DNA of 64,000 nt from Verrucomicrobiota bacterium (GCA_014193315.1 BJHS01000006.1:1-64000), one strand, 5' to 3'; counted from the first letter of the stretch, positions 1-9,584 are shown. The notes: a model not told the origin generated them from the letters alone. Made by a program: numbers and translations.

Positions 1-6
1 TTCTTG

Positions 7-29
7 ACCCCTCTTTCGTGGGGTTTTTT
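7..29 (+). terminator. Rho-independent terminator of an upstream gene
   Basis: A short stem of ACCCC and GGGGT encloses an 8-base loop and runs directly into six T residues. It lies before the first gene of the window and so probably ends a transcript that enters from the left. The stem is only five pairs long, so efficiency is uncertain. Confidence 0.55.
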
Positions 30-87
30 GTAACTCCCGATTGCCAGCCACCGCCGGACGACTACTCCTCACCCAGCCCCTTTACCT

Positions 88-3000
88 ATGCCAATGTCCC
101 CCTTGCGCCTGCTCACCGTCCTGACTCTCCCGGGTCTCACGCTCTCGGCCGCCGAACGTGTCCAGTTCAACCGCGACATCCGGCCGATCTTCTCGGACAC
201 CTGCTATGCCTGCCATGGCCCGGACGAGAACAAGACCAAGGGCAAGCTCCGGCTCGATTCCCTGGAGGCGGCCCGCAAAGGCGGCAAATCCGGCGACGCG
301 GCCATCGTGCCAGGGCACCCCGAGCAAAGCGCGGTGATGAAGCGCCTCCTGACCAACGACGTCGATGACCACATGCCGCCGGCGGAATTTCACAAGGTGC
401 TCTCGGCCCAGCAGGTCGAGCTCGTACGCCGCTGGATCGCCGAGGGTGCGGAGTACCAAGGCCACTGGGCGTTCCAAGCCCCCCGCAAGATCGCCCCCCC
501 GAGCATCCCGGCCGGCGGCAACGCCATCGATGGCTTCATCCTGCACACCCTTCAGGCCAAGAACCTGAAGCCGAACCCCGAGGCGGACCGCGCGACCCTG
601 CTGCGCCGCGCGGCGCTCGACCTGACCGGCCTGCCTCCGTCCGAGGCCGACCAACAAGCCTTCCTGACCGACCCGTCACCCGAAGCCTGGTCCAAGGCGC
701 TCGATCGCCTCTTCGCCTCCAGCCACTACGGCGAGCAGATGGCGGTGCAGTGGCTCGACTTCGCGCGCTACGCCGACAGCAACGGTTTCCAAAGCGACAC
801 CACCCGCACGATGTGGCCGTGGCGCGACTGGGTCATCCGCGCCTACAACGAGAACAAGCCGTTCGACCAATTCACGATCGAGCAACTCGCTGGCGACCTG
901 CTCCCGCAACCACTCGAGTCGCAGGTCGTCGCGACCGGCTTCAATCGCAACCACCGGCTCAACGGCGAGGGCGGCCGCATCGTCGATGAGTGGTTTGTGG
1001 AATCGGTCATCGACCGGATCGAGACGACCGGCTCGACCTGGATGGCGCTGACCTTCAACTGCTGCCGATGCCACGACCATAAATACGACCCCATCTCCCA
1101 AAAGGAATTCTATCAGTTCTTCGCCTACTTCAACTCAAACGAGGAATCGGGCGTGCTCGGCGAATTCGGTGGCGCGGCCGCCAGCCGTAAAGGCGGCAAC
1201 ACCCCACCGTTGCTCTTGCTCGCCGATGCCGACGTGAAGGCGAAGCTCGCGGCGGCGGAATCCGTGGTCGGAGCGGCCCAAGACGCCGTCCAGAAAGCCT
1301 CTATCACCGACCCGACAGCGCAAGCCGCATGGGAAGCCAAGCTGCGCGCCGCCTTCGCGGGGAAAGTCGCGACTTGGTCCCCGCTGACGGGCCAGTCGGC
1401 GACGAGCCTCGGCGGCGCCACGCTCACCCGCCAACCCGACGGCAGCCTCCTGGCCGGCGGTAAGAATCCGGCCAACGACACTTATGTCGTGAAGACCCCG
1501 GTGAGCCCGGGCTTGCTGACGGGACTCCTCCTCGAAGTCCTGCCCGACCCCTCCCTCCCTGGGGGTAGCCTCGGCCGCTACACCAATGGCAACTTCGTAC
1601 TCAGCGGCGTCGACGTCGCCCTCCTGACGGCGGACGGTAAACGCATCGACCTTGCCATCGTCGACGCGCAATCGGACTTCGATCAACCAGGTTACCCGAT
1701 TAAGAGCTTGGTCGACGAGGTCAAGCCGGTGGCTAAGGGCAAGAAAGCCGCGCCCAAGACGAAGACGGGGGCCGGCTGGGCCATCGCCGGCAACCTCGAC
1801 GAAAACAAGGTGCCACGCAAGGGCCTGCTAGTCCTCGCGGCGACCCAGGTACCCGCGGGGGCATCCTTGATGGTGGAGCTGCAGCATAAGGCCATCGCTG
1901 GCCACAACATCGGCCGCTTCCGTCTCAGCACCTCGGGTCAGCCCGCCGCGCTACTGGACCTCAAGGAAAGCCCGAGCGCGGCGATCCTCCGGGCCCTGAT
2001 TCTCAAGGAGCCGGCCAACCGGACGCCCGCCGAACGCAAGGAACTCGCCAAACTCTTCCTCGAGAGCCCGGAACACCCCCGCCAAGCCGCGCAAGCCCGC
2101 CTCACCGCGGCGATGAAAGCGAAGGAGGCCGCCGGGATGGCTGGCCTCGAGGTCATGGTGATGAAGGAGCGCGCGACGCCCAAGGACGCGTTCGTCCTCA
2201 CCCGTGGCGAGTACGACAAACCTGGCGCCAAGGTGGAACGCAAACTGCCGGCGTTCCTCCCGCCCCTACCCGCGGGCGAACCCAACAACCGACTCGGCTT
2301 CGCGCGCTGGTTGGTCAACGGCCAACACCCCCTCACCGGTCGGGTGTGGGTCAACCGCGCCTGGGAACGCCTCTTCGGCACCGGCTTAGTCAAGACCTCC
2401 GAGAACTTCGGCTCGCAGGCCGAATGGCCATCGCACCCCGAGCTGCTCGACTGGCTCGCCGTCGACTTCGTGGAACGGAAATGGGACATGAAGGGTATGC
2501 TGAAGTTCATCATGATGAGCCAGGCCTACCGCCAGAGCGCCCGCGTCACCGCGGATCAACTGGAGAAGGATCCGGAGAATCGGCTGATTTCGCGCGGCCC
2601 GCGCTTCCGATTGTCGGCCGAGACGATCCGCGACCAAGCCTTGGCCGCGAGCGGACTATTGATTGCGAAGGTCGGCGGACCCAGCGTGAAGCCTTACATG
2701 CCCGAGGCGGTCTGGGACGAGACCAGCGTCTACGGCGACATGCGCAACTACAAGGCCGACACCGGCGAAGGCCTCCACCGCCGTAGCCTCTACACGATTT
2801 GGAAACGCACGGCGGCCCCGCCCTCGATGCTACTCTTCGATTCGGCCACCCGCGAGGTCTGCACCGTGAAGCGCTCGCGGAGTAACACGCCCTTGCAGGC
2901 ACTCTCGCTCCTGAACGAGGTCACCTACATCGAAGCCGCCCGTAAGTTGGCAGAACTGTCCCTGCGCCAACCCGGCAACATCGACCAGCGGCTCGCCTGG

Positions 3001-3231
3001 GCTTTTCGCCGCGTCACGGCCCGCGAGCTCCACGCCGACGAAGCCAAAGTCCTGCGCACAGGCCTCGAGCAGCGCCTAGCGAAGTTCCGCGCCGACCTTC
3101 CGGCCGCCCAAAAGCTGCTCGCGAACGGACGCTCGCCCGCCCCGACCGACCTTGACGCCGCCGAGCTGGCGGCCTGGTCCGTGACGGCGAATATCCTCCT
3201 GAACCTCGACGAAACCATCACCCGCGAATGA
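88..3231 (+). CDS. PSD1 / planctomycete cytochrome c domain protein (DUF1549-DUF1553)
   Basis: Large exported protein (1,047 aa) of the family that joins a planctomycete-type cytochrome c domain (PSCyt1) to DUF1549 and DUF1553. A short hydrophobic signal peptide is followed by a single heme motif CYACH at about residue 43. The DUF1549 block includes QWLDFARYAD near residue 220, and the DUF1553 block contains NRAWERLFGTGLVKTSENFG near residue 755. These proteins are common in Planctomycetes and Verrucomicrobia and usually sit beside a DUF1501 gene, as here; their reaction is not established, but they are often linked to polysaccharide degradation loci. Two ATG codons, at 88 and 94, are both possible starts. 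The stop overlaps the start of the next gene, so the two are translationally coupled. Confidence 0.93.
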   Translation: MPMSPLRLLTVLTLPGLTLSAAERVQFNRDIRPIFSDTCYACHGPDENKTKGKLRLDSLEAARKGGKSGDAAIVPGHPEQSAVMKRLLTNDVDDHMPPAEFHKVLSAQQVELVRRWIAEGAEYQGHWAFQAPRKIAPPSIPAGGNAIDGFILHTLQAKNLKPNPEADRATLLRRAALDLTGLPPSEADQQAFLTDPSPEAWSKALDRLFASSHYGEQMAVQWLDFARYADSNGFQSDTTRTMWPWRDWVIRAYNENKPFDQFTIEQLAGDLLPQPLESQVVATGFNRNHRLNGEGGRIVDEWFVESVIDRIETTGSTWMALTFNCCRCHDHKYDPISQKEFYQFFAYFNSNEESGVLGEFGGAAASRKGGNTPPLLLLADADVKAKLAAAESVVGAAQDAVQKASITDPTAQAAWEAKLRAAFAGKVATWSPLTGQSATSLGGATLTRQPDGSLLAGGKNPANDTYVVKTPVSPGLLTGLLLEVLPDPSLPGGSLGRYTNGNFVLSGVDVALLTADGKRIDLAIVDAQSDFDQPGYPIKSLVDEVKPVAKGKKAAPKTKTGAGWAIAGNLDENKVPRKGLLVLAATQVPAGASLMVELQHKAIAGHNIGRFRLSTSGQPAALLDLKESPSAAILRALILKEPANRTPAERKELAKLFLESPEHPRQAAQARLTAAMKAKEAAGMAGLEVMVMKERATPKDAFVLTRGEYDKPGAKVERKLPAFLPPLPAGEPNNRLGFARWLVNGQHPLTGRVWVNRAWERLFGTGLVKTSENFGSQAEWPSHPELLDWLAVDFVERKWDMKGMLKFIMMSQAYRQSARVTADQLEKDPENRLISRGPRFRLSAETIRDQALAASGLLIAKVGGPSVKPYMPEAVWDETSVYGDMRNYKADTGEGLHRRSLYTIWKRTAAPPSMLLFDSATREVCTVKRSRSNTPLQALSLLNEVTYIEAARKLAELSLRQPGNIDQRLAWAFRRVTARELHADEAKVLRTGLEQRLAKFRADLPAAQKLLANGRSPAPTDLDAAELAAWSVTANILLNLDETITRE

Positions 3232-4691
3232 ACTGCAACGACCGTGATTTCCTCGGCCTGACCGCCGCCGAACGGATGGCCCTCTCCCGCCGGACCTTCC
3301 TCAAGGGCTCCGCCGGCGGCATCGGGCTCGCCGCGCTGGGGTCCATCCTCGGGTCTTCCGCCTTCGCGGCCGACGCCGGGGCCAGCTTCCCTAATTTCAA
3401 GCCCAAGGCCAAGCGGATCATCTACCTCTTCCAGAGCGGGGCGCCGTCGCAGCTTGACCTCTTCGACCCCAAGCCAGCGATGGCCCAGATGCGGGGCAAA
3501 GACCTCCCTGAATCGATTCGCAAAGGCCAACGGCTCACGACGATGACCTCCGGGCAGAAGAACTTCCCGGTCGCGCCCACGATCTTCAACTTCAAGCAGC
3601 ACGGCCAGAGCGGCGCATGGTTCAGCGAGTTGTTGCCACACATGTCAGCGAAGGCCGACGAGTGGTGTGTCGTCCGGGCCATGTACACCGAGGCGATCAA
3701 TCACGACCCGGCGATTACGTTCATGCAGACCGGCAGTCAGCTCGCCGGCCGACCTTCCATCGGCGCCTGGGCCAGTTATGGGCTCGGCAGCGAGAATAAG
3801 GACCTCCCCGCTTACGTGGTGCTCAGCTCCTTCGGCAGCGGGCGCCCGGACGACCAGCCCTTGTACGACCGCCTCTGGGGTGCGGGCTTTCTCCCGACCA
3901 AGCACCAAGGGGTCAAACTGCGCAATAAAGGCGAACGCGTTCTGTACCTCCAAGACCCGGAGGGCATGAGCCGGGACGTCCGTCGCGAATCCTTGGACGA
4001 GATTGCCGCCTTGAATCAACAACGCCATGGCGTCCTCGGCGACCCGGAGATTCAGACGCGCATCGCCCAGTATGAGATGGCCTTCCGGATGCAAACGAGC
4101 GTCCCCGACCTCCTAGACCTTTCCAAGGAGCCGCAGGATGTGCTCGACCTCTACGGTCCCGACGTGAAGCGACCGGGGTCCTATGCGTCGAATTGCCTGC
4201 TGGCCCGCCGCTTGTGCGAACGCGACGTACGGTTCGTCCAACTCTTCCACATGGGCTGGGATCACCACGGCGGCCTGCCGAAGGCCATCAAGGGCCAGTG
4301 CAATGACACGGACCACGCCACGGCCGGCCTCCTGACGGACCTCAAGCAGCGTGGGCTCCTCGACGACACGCTGATTGTCTGGGGCGGCGAATTTGGCCGC
4401 ACGATCTACTCCCAGGGTTCCCTCACCGAGACCAACTATGGCCGTGACCACCACCCGCGCTGCTTCACGGTGCTGATGGCCGGCGCCGGCGTGAAGAAGG
4501 GCACCACCTTCGGGGAGACCGACGACTTCAGCTACAACATCGTGAAGGACGGGGTCCATGTGCACGACCTGAACGCGACGATCCTGCACCTGATGGGCGT
4601 GGAACACACCCGCCTAACCTACCGCTACCAAGGCCGGGACTTCCGCCTGACCGACATTCACGGCAACGTGGTGAAGCAGTTGTTGGCGTGA
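3228..4691 (+). CDS. DUF1501 domain protein, Tat-exported
   Basis: Protein of 487 aa with the alkaline-phosphatase-like DUF1501 fold that accompanies PSD1 proteins. The N-terminus carries a twin-arginine signal (SRRTFLKG at about residue 20) followed by a hydrophobic, Ala/Gly-rich stretch, so it is expected to cross the membrane folded. Family motifs include GAPSQLDLFDPKP near residue 70, MGWDHHGG near residue 343 and WGGEFGRT near residue 385. Its ATG overlaps the upstream stop by four bases (ATGA), which fixes the start and implies co-expression with the PSD1 protein. Molecular function is unknown; the pair is assumed to act together in the periplasm or at the cell surface. Confidence 0.93.
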   Translation: MNCNDRDFLGLTAAERMALSRRTFLKGSAGGIGLAALGSILGSSAFAADAGASFPNFKPKAKRIIYLFQSGAPSQLDLFDPKPAMAQMRGKDLPESIRKGQRLTTMTSGQKNFPVAPTIFNFKQHGQSGAWFSELLPHMSAKADEWCVVRAMYTEAINHDPAITFMQTGSQLAGRPSIGAWASYGLGSENKDLPAYVVLSSFGSGRPDDQPLYDRLWGAGFLPTKHQGVKLRNKGERVLYLQDPEGMSRDVRRESLDEIAALNQQRHGVLGDPEIQTRIAQYEMAFRMQTSVPDLLDLSKEPQDVLDLYGPDVKRPGSYASNCLLARRLCERDVRFVQLFHMGWDHHGGLPKAIKGQCNDTDHATAGLLTDLKQRGLLDDTLIVWGGEFGRTIYSQGSLTETNYGRDHHPRCFTVLMAGAGVKKGTTFGETDDFSYNIVKDGVHVHDLNATILHLMGVEHTRLTYRYQGRDFRLTDIHGNVVKQLLA

Positions 4692-4697
4692 CCGCAA

Positions 4698-4775
4698 ACC
4701 CGTTGATTGGTTGGCCAGAGGGAAGCCGTGGCCGAAGTTAATCGGTTGACCCGTTTACCTGAGGGAACCGTGGCC
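4698..4775. repeat. Two imperfect direct repeats between convergent genes
   Basis: Two copies of about 36 bases lie at 4698-4734 and 4741-4775. They share the pattern AA-C-GTTGA, GTT, CC, then AGGGAA-CCGTGGCC, so the right-hand half is nearly identical. They fill the gap between the convergent DUF1501 and sulfatase genes. No terminator hairpin with a T-tract is obvious there. Confidence 0.5.
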
Positions 4776-4794
4776 TTCACGCTGCCCTCCCCTC

Positions 4795-6279
4795 TCACTT
4801 CCCCATCTGCTCCCGATACATCACCTTGAAAGGGTTTTCCGCAGGCCCTTTGACCCCTTCATTGACCATCAAGGGACGGCATTCCTTCCACCAAGCTTCA
4901 TGCTTGGCGGCGAGTTCCGCGACGACCTCGGGGTGCTGGGCGGCGAGATTGGTGGTCTCACCATAGTCGACGCCGAGGTCGAACAGCTGCCAGTTCGGCT
5001 GGGCGGGGCCTGAGCCGGGCGCTTCGCCTTTCGCGGCCGCCTTGGCCTTTCCTTTGCCGGCGGCTGGGCCATTCCCGGCGGCGACGAGGTGCCAGCGGGC
5101 AGTGCGGACGCTGGTCTGGGCATAATGGCCGACTTCCGGATCAGCCCCGTTCCAACGGCCGACATGGGTAAAGAGCGTGCGGTCGGGCCAGGCGACGTCC
5201 TGACCGGCCTTGGCCGTCAGCAACGGCAGCAGGCTGCGGCCTTCCATCTGGGACTGCATGACCGCGGAGGCGGGCGTCCGGGTGAGTTCGAGGAGAGTGG
5301 GGGCGACATCGATGTGCGCGGCGAGGGCCTTGACGTCGCTTGGCTGGAAGCGTCCGGGGAGACGCCAGAAGGATATGGCCCGGATCCCGCCCATGAAGGC
5401 GGTCCCCTTCTGTGCCCGCATCCCGGCGTTGAAGACCTTCGTGCCGGCGGTGCCGCCGTTATCATTCATGAAGACCACCAAGGTATCCTGTGCTAGGCCA
5501 AGCGCGTCGAGCTTGGCTAAGATTCGGCCGACGTTCTGGTCGATGTTGTGGAGCATCCCGAAGAAATTCTCGGTATCCTTACCTAGCCCCTTGCCTTCAT
5601 AAAGCGCGGCGTCCTCAGGCTTGGCGTTGTAAGGCGCGTGCGGCGCATTGGTGGCTACCCAAGCCAAGAAAGGGCGTTTCGCCGCGGCCTCGCCCTCGAT
5701 CCACCGGGTCGCCTGGGCAAAGAACTCATCGGTGCAGTAGCCGGTCGTCTTCACGAACTTGCCATTGTGCAGGATTGTCGGCCCGTAATAGGAATTCTTC
5801 GGCACGTCACCGCAGCTGCCTGGATAGCTCTGCCCGATCCCGCCGGCCCCATGGATAAAGACTTTGTCGAAGCCGCGCCGGTTGGGCTGATACTCGGCCT
5901 CGTCGCCCAGGTGCCATTTGCCGAAGATACCCGTCCGGTAGCCGGCCTTCTGGAGTTGCTCGGCTAAGGTCGCCGCCCCAAGCGCCAGCCGTTCGCGCTC
6001 CAGGATGGTGTGCGTGACGCCATTCTTGAACTCATGCCGGCCCGTAAGCAGCGCGCTACGCGTCGGCGCACAGGTCGGCGAGACTTGGAAATCGATAAAC
6101 CGGACGCTCTCGGCCCGGAGTTTGTCCAGGTTCGGCGTCTTCAATACCGGGTTACCGTGGGCACCGAGATCCCCGTAGCCTTGGTCGTCGGTGAGAATGA
6201 ACAGGATATTCGGCCGCGACTCGGCGGCGCGGAGCACGGCACCAAGGAAGACCAGGGCGGAGAGAAGGGGCGCGCGCAT
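4795..6279 (-). CDS. Arylsulfatase-type sulfatase (formylglycine-dependent)
   Basis: Secreted sulfatase of 494 aa that should hydrolyse sulfate esters, most likely on a sulfated polysaccharide or its oligosaccharides. A signal peptide ends near residue 20 (AVLRAAES). The metal-binding start NILFILTDDQGYGDLG follows, and the active-site consensus CAPTRSALLTGR at about residue 70 holds the Cys that is converted to formylglycine. The motif GKWHLGD and a later NDNGG are also typical of the family. No maturase (anaerobic or FGE type) lies in the window, so activation must depend on a gene elsewhere. It converges on the DUF1501 gene and diverges from the cytochrome-sorbosone dehydrogenase gene. The substrate cannot be read from the sequence. 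Confidence 0.95.
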   Translation of the reverse strand: MRAPLLSALVFLGAVLRAAESRPNILFILTDDQGYGDLGAHGNPVLKTPNLDKLRAESVRFIDFQVSPTCAPTRSALLTGRHEFKNGVTHTILERERLALGAATLAEQLQKAGYRTGIFGKWHLGDEAEYQPNRRGFDKVFIHGAGGIGQSYPGSCGDVPKNSYYGPTILHNGKFVKTTGYCTDEFFAQATRWIEGEAAAKRPFLAWVATNAPHAPYNAKPEDAALYEGKGLGKDTENFFGMLHNIDQNVGRILAKLDALGLAQDTLVVFMNDNGGTAGTKVFNAGMRAQKGTAFMGGIRAISFWRLPGRFQPSDVKALAAHIDVAPTLLELTRTPASAVMQSQMEGRSLLPLLTAKAGQDVAWPDRTLFTHVGRWNGADPEVGHYAQTSVRTARWHLVAAGNGPAAGKGKAKAAAKGEAPGSGPAQPNWQLFDLGVDYGETTNLAAQHPEVVAELAAKHEAWWKECRPLMVNEGVKGPAENPFKVMYREQMGK

Positions 6280-6366
6280 GGCTTAATCACTACTGGCCGT
6301 ACCGCAGTTGACGAGTCCGTTCTGGCAGGCTGGACAGCCGGTCCGGAACGGCTATGGCTAGGAACG

Positions 6367-7974
6367 ATGCTTTTGCGCCCCCTGCTTGTTGCCTGCGGCT
6401 CCCTCCCCTTCGCTTCGGCGCAAGCCCAACCCGACGGGGCCCAACTTTACCGCCAGTACTGCGCGGCTTGCCATGGCCAAGAAGGCCGCGGCATCACCAA
6501 CGTTTTTCCGCCGTTGGCGGGCGCGGACTTCCTCGCCCAGCAACGTGAAAAAGCCCTGCGCGCACCCTTGGAAGGGCTCAAGGGAAAGATTGTCGTCAAC
6601 GGCACCACCTTCGACGCCTGGATGCCGCCGGTGACCTTGGACGACGCGCAGCTGACCCAGGTTTTTAATCACGTGCGCACCGCCTTCGGCAATGCCGTTC
6701 CCGCCGTGACGGTCGCGGAAGTCGCCGCCTTGCGGGCCAAGACGAAATACCCGACGCACGCCCAACTCCTCGCCGCGATGTCGCCCGACGTCCTTCCCGC
6801 CGCTCCGGCCGGCTGGAAGTTCAGCGTGGCCGCGCCGCTCGACTTCCAACCGACGCGACTAGTCAACCACCCCGACGGTCGGCGGGTCTTGATCCTCGCC
6901 GCCAACAGCGACGTCTGGACCTGGGATCCGACGACAAGGGCGGTGCAGCTGCTCTTCGCCGGCAAGGATTACCTCGACCCAAAACTGGGCGACGTGACGT
7001 CACTCGGCCTCGGCACCGATAACCAAGGGAGACTCTACGTGGTCAGTAATCAGGGCAATAAAACCAAGCAGCCGGTCTTTAATGAAGTCACAATCTGGCG
7101 GACCGCCCCGTGGGCCCAGGGCTGGGCCCTGCCCCGCCCGTGGTTCCGGACAGGCTACAACTTCGGGGTCGGCCCCTATAACCACGGCGTCAACCACCTC
7201 GCCCAAGGCCCCGATGGGCTCCTCTACGTCAGCAGCGGCTCGCGCACCGATGGCGGTGAGGCGGGCAACTCGCCGAACTACGACAAGTCCGGGGAGAATG
7301 CGCTCACGGCCAAGCTCTGGCGCCTCGATCCCAAGAGCGATGACCCGAGCATCGAGGTCTTCGCCCACGGCCTGCGCAACACCTACCACTTCACCTGGGA
7401 TCGCCAAGGTCGCCTCCTCGGCGTCGAGAACGGCACGGACGCGGACACGCCCGAGGAACTGAACTGGATCCAGTTAGGCCGGCACTATGGCTTCCCCTAC
7501 GAGTTCGGGGACTGGACCACCAAACCCTACGCGCACACGCCCGACGCCCCCAAGAACCTGCAGTTTACCCGGCCGTTCAAGAACCTCGGACCGGACGCGG
7601 GCGACCGCGGCGGGTCGGCGACCTTCACGCCGCATTCCTCGCCCTCGACCATCCTCGAACTCGGCCCGGATTGGCCCGCCCCGCTGGGCGGCAGTTTCCT
7701 GATCTCCCGCTTCGGCAACTACCTCAAGGACCAGAGCGGCTTCGACCTCGTGCAGGCCCGCCTCGACTTTACCAGGAAGGAAGCGATCGTCACGACGATC
7801 GCCGCCCCGCTCGCGCGCCCGATCTCCATGGTGACGCTCCCCGGTCATCGCGTGCTCATCGCGGAATACTGTCGCGGCAATTCGCTCGCCGCGGGCACGA
7901 GCACGCCCGGACGCCTGATCATCTTGGAGCCGAAGTCACGTCAGGCCAGCTTGGTCAACCGGAACGAGCGGTAA
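6367..7974 (+). CDS. Cytochrome c fused to a sorbosone/glucose dehydrogenase-type beta-propeller
   Basis: Exported redox protein of about 535 aa. A signal peptide (starting MLLRPLLVACG) leads into a class I cytochrome c domain with the heme motif CAACH near residue 35 and a downstream Met-containing segment. A long C-terminal region resembles PQQ-dependent glucose/sorbosone dehydrogenases (NHLAQGPDGLLYVSSGSR, ENGTDADTPEELNWI, HYGFPYEFGDW). The natural reading is periplasmic sugar oxidation with electrons passed to the attached heme, but PQQ use is inferred. The reading frame is open well upstream of 6367; the chosen ATG is the one that begins the signal peptide, and the upstream part overlaps the divergent sulfatase gene. 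Its 3' end overlaps the convergent methyltransferase by 34 bases. Confidence 0.85.
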   Translation: MLLRPLLVACGSLPFASAQAQPDGAQLYRQYCAACHGQEGRGITNVFPPLAGADFLAQQREKALRAPLEGLKGKIVVNGTTFDAWMPPVTLDDAQLTQVFNHVRTAFGNAVPAVTVAEVAALRAKTKYPTHAQLLAAMSPDVLPAAPAGWKFSVAAPLDFQPTRLVNHPDGRRVLILAANSDVWTWDPTTRAVQLLFAGKDYLDPKLGDVTSLGLGTDNQGRLYVVSNQGNKTKQPVFNEVTIWRTAPWAQGWALPRPWFRTGYNFGVGPYNHGVNHLAQGPDGLLYVSSGSRTDGGEAGNSPNYDKSGENALTAKLWRLDPKSDDPSIEVFAHGLRNTYHFTWDRQGRLLGVENGTDADTPEELNWIQLGRHYGFPYEFGDWTTKPYAHTPDAPKNLQFTRPFKNLGPDAGDRGGSATFTPHSSPSTILELGPDWPAPLGGSFLISRFGNYLKDQSGFDLVQARLDFTRKEAIVTTIAAPLARPISMVTLPGHRVLIAEYCRGNSLAAGTSTPGRLIILEPKSRQASLVNRNER

Positions 7975-8744
7975 CTCATCTCGCCGCTGACAGCGTCGCG
8001 GTACAGCCGCGAGCCTTTCACCCCGGCAAAATCCAGAGCCAGCCCATGGACGCAGCGCGGCAGCGCCTGTTGCACCATGGCTTCATACCGCGGCGTATTC
8101 AGCTCCATCCCACGGATCACCTCCGGGTTAATCAGCCGGAGCGCATCGAGCCGGAGGCGGGGGTGCTTCGTCAAAGCGGCCATCCATTCCGCGAGGCCAT
8201 TGGGATAACGGAGGTCGGCATGACAGAAGCGACCGCCGGGCGCGAGCACCCGGGCGACCTCGTCCACGAAGCCAGGAAAATCGGGGTAGCAATGCGAGGC
8301 TTCCACGTTGATGACGACGTCAAAGCTGGCGTCCGCAAAAGGCAGCCGTTGGGCATCGCCGACCTGGAAACGAAGCCCGCTGGCCTGATGACGCGCCTGG
8401 CAATGGCGGATGGCTTCGGGATTCAGGTCCAGGCCCACATACCCCGCGGGCTGATAGGTCCGGGCAAGATAAGAGGCGCCACCGCCATGACCGCAACTGA
8501 CCTCGAGCACGCGTCGACCGCGCAGGTCGACGTCGCCGCGGGCATGTTCATACAACTGGATGTTCGGCCGATTCAGTTCGTCCGCGGCCGCGAGCACCAG
8601 CGGCGGCGCGTCGTCTTCGTGGAACGCGTAGTTAAGAAAGTCGATGCCCTGGGCACGTACGCGCCGGGTGAAGAACGGGTACCACCAAGCCCAGAGTTTC
8701 TGGCGAAGCTTCGGCCGGACAAGAATCTCCTCGATGAGTCCCAT
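7941..8744 (-). CDS. Class I SAM-dependent methyltransferase (phthiotriolone methyltransferase-like)
   Basis: Soluble methyltransferase of 267 aa. Motif I reads VLEVSCGHGGGASYLAR, followed by the acidic GLDLNP that would hold the SAM ribose; the later FDVVINVEASHCYPDF block resembles the small group of enzymes typified by mycobacterial phthiotriolone dimycocerosate methyltransferases. The real acceptor here is unknown. The ATG at 8744 shares one base with the stop of the upstream glycosylase gene (TGATG), which argues for this start over an earlier in-frame codon at 8795. The pair is probably one operon. The 3' end overlaps the convergent dehydrogenase gene. Confidence 0.85.
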   Translation of the reverse strand: MGLIEEILVRPKLRQKLWAWWYPFFTRRVRAQGIDFLNYAFHEDDAPPLVLAAADELNRPNIQLYEHARGDVDLRGRRVLEVSCGHGGGASYLARTYQPAGYVGLDLNPEAIRHCQARHQASGLRFQVGDAQRLPFADASFDVVINVEASHCYPDFPGFVDEVARVLAPGGRFCHADLRYPNGLAEWMAALTKHPRLRLDALRLINPEVIRGMELNTPRYEAMVQQALPRCVHGLALDFAGVKGSRLYRDAVSGEMSYRSFRLTKLA

Positions 8745-9472
8745 CAGGACCAGACCCCTTGCTCGACCAAGGCTTTCGTCGCCGCCGCCGACCAACCGCG
8801 GTTAGCCACCGGATTGGCGGGGCTCGGGTGCGGCACTTTGGCGTAGCGGAGGAGCAGGCCGTCCAAAGCCGCGCGGGCGCGCTCCTCCGCGTAACCGCCG
8901 ACGCCGACCACCGTGGTCACCCCGAGCGACTCGACCATCCGCCGGAGCAGGCGATCGCACGCGAGGTTGACCGGGGCCATGGCTTCAGCCGGCAATTCCT
9001 CCGGCACGGCGTTGCGGCCGAGCTTGGTATTCTCGAGGAACAGCAAGGGGCAATAGTTATGCACCAAGTGCTCGGCGAAGAATCGCTCCGCGGTGCCGAA
9101 ACGCTCTTGGAAAAGCCCCCACAGACGACGGCCGCTGACTTCCGAACGATGGCAGGCAAACCCGGTAACCGGCTTGCCGGGATGCTCGCGTTCGGGACGC
9201 CCGACCGGCTGCTCGATCCCTAGCCAGTCCCGCACGGCCGCGATTTCACCGAAGGGCACGCCGGTCTGGGCCATGCCAAAGGGACCAGGATTCATGCCCA
9301 GGAAGAGCACCTTGCGCGGACCGGCCGCCGCGTGCTTCCGCAGGTAGACCTCATGCGCCGCCCAGGCATAATCGAGGGGCCGGTAGACGAAATCCGCGGG
9401 CGGCGGGAACGTCAGGCCGGTCAGGGTCTTCCGTAACGCGAGCGTCGCTTGGATGACGGAATCAGCAGGCAT
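8744..9472 (-). CDS. SMUG1-type uracil-DNA glycosylase
   Basis: DNA repair glycosylase of 242 aa in the UDG superfamily, family 3 (SMUG1). Motif 1 is GMNPGPFGMAQTGVPFGE near residue 60, the distinctive SMUG1 signature, and motif 2 is HPSPANP near residue 215. SMUG1 enzymes remove uracil and oxidised pyrimidines such as hydroxymethyluracil; bacterial members occur in scattered lineages. The ATG at 9472 was preferred to a TTG four codons upstream. It is followed by a methyltransferase gene through a TGATG overlap, an arrangement with no obvious functional link. Confidence 0.92.
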   Translation of the reverse strand: MPADSVIQATLALRKTLTGLTFPPPADFVYRPLDYAWAAHEVYLRKHAAAGPRKVLFLGMNPGPFGMAQTGVPFGEIAAVRDWLGIEQPVGRPEREHPGKPVTGFACHRSEVSGRRLWGLFQERFGTAERFFAEHLVHNYCPLLFLENTKLGRNAVPEELPAEAMAPVNLACDRLLRRMVESLGVTTVVGVGGYAEERARAALDGLLLRYAKVPHPSPANPVANRGWSAAATKALVEQGVWS

Positions 9473-9553
9473 GCGGACAGCCAACCGACAGCCGGGGCGG
9501 CGGTCGAGCCGGAAGCCACCCGAAGAGGTGCGATTTCCCCTTGCGCTTCCGAC

Positions 9554-9574
9554 GGGGGGCTAAAAAGTCCCCCC
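9554..9574 (+). promoter_or_regulatory. G6/C6 hairpin in the speA leader
   Basis: A run of six G (9554-9559) and a run of six C (9569-9574) flank an A-rich loop. The hairpin ends ten bases before the GTG start of speA, in the gap between divergent genes. There is no T-tract after it, so it does not look like a terminator. It would hide the only purine-rich stretch near the start, so a role in translation control is possible but unproven. Confidence 0.35.
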
Positions 9575-9584
9575 TTCTACTCAC

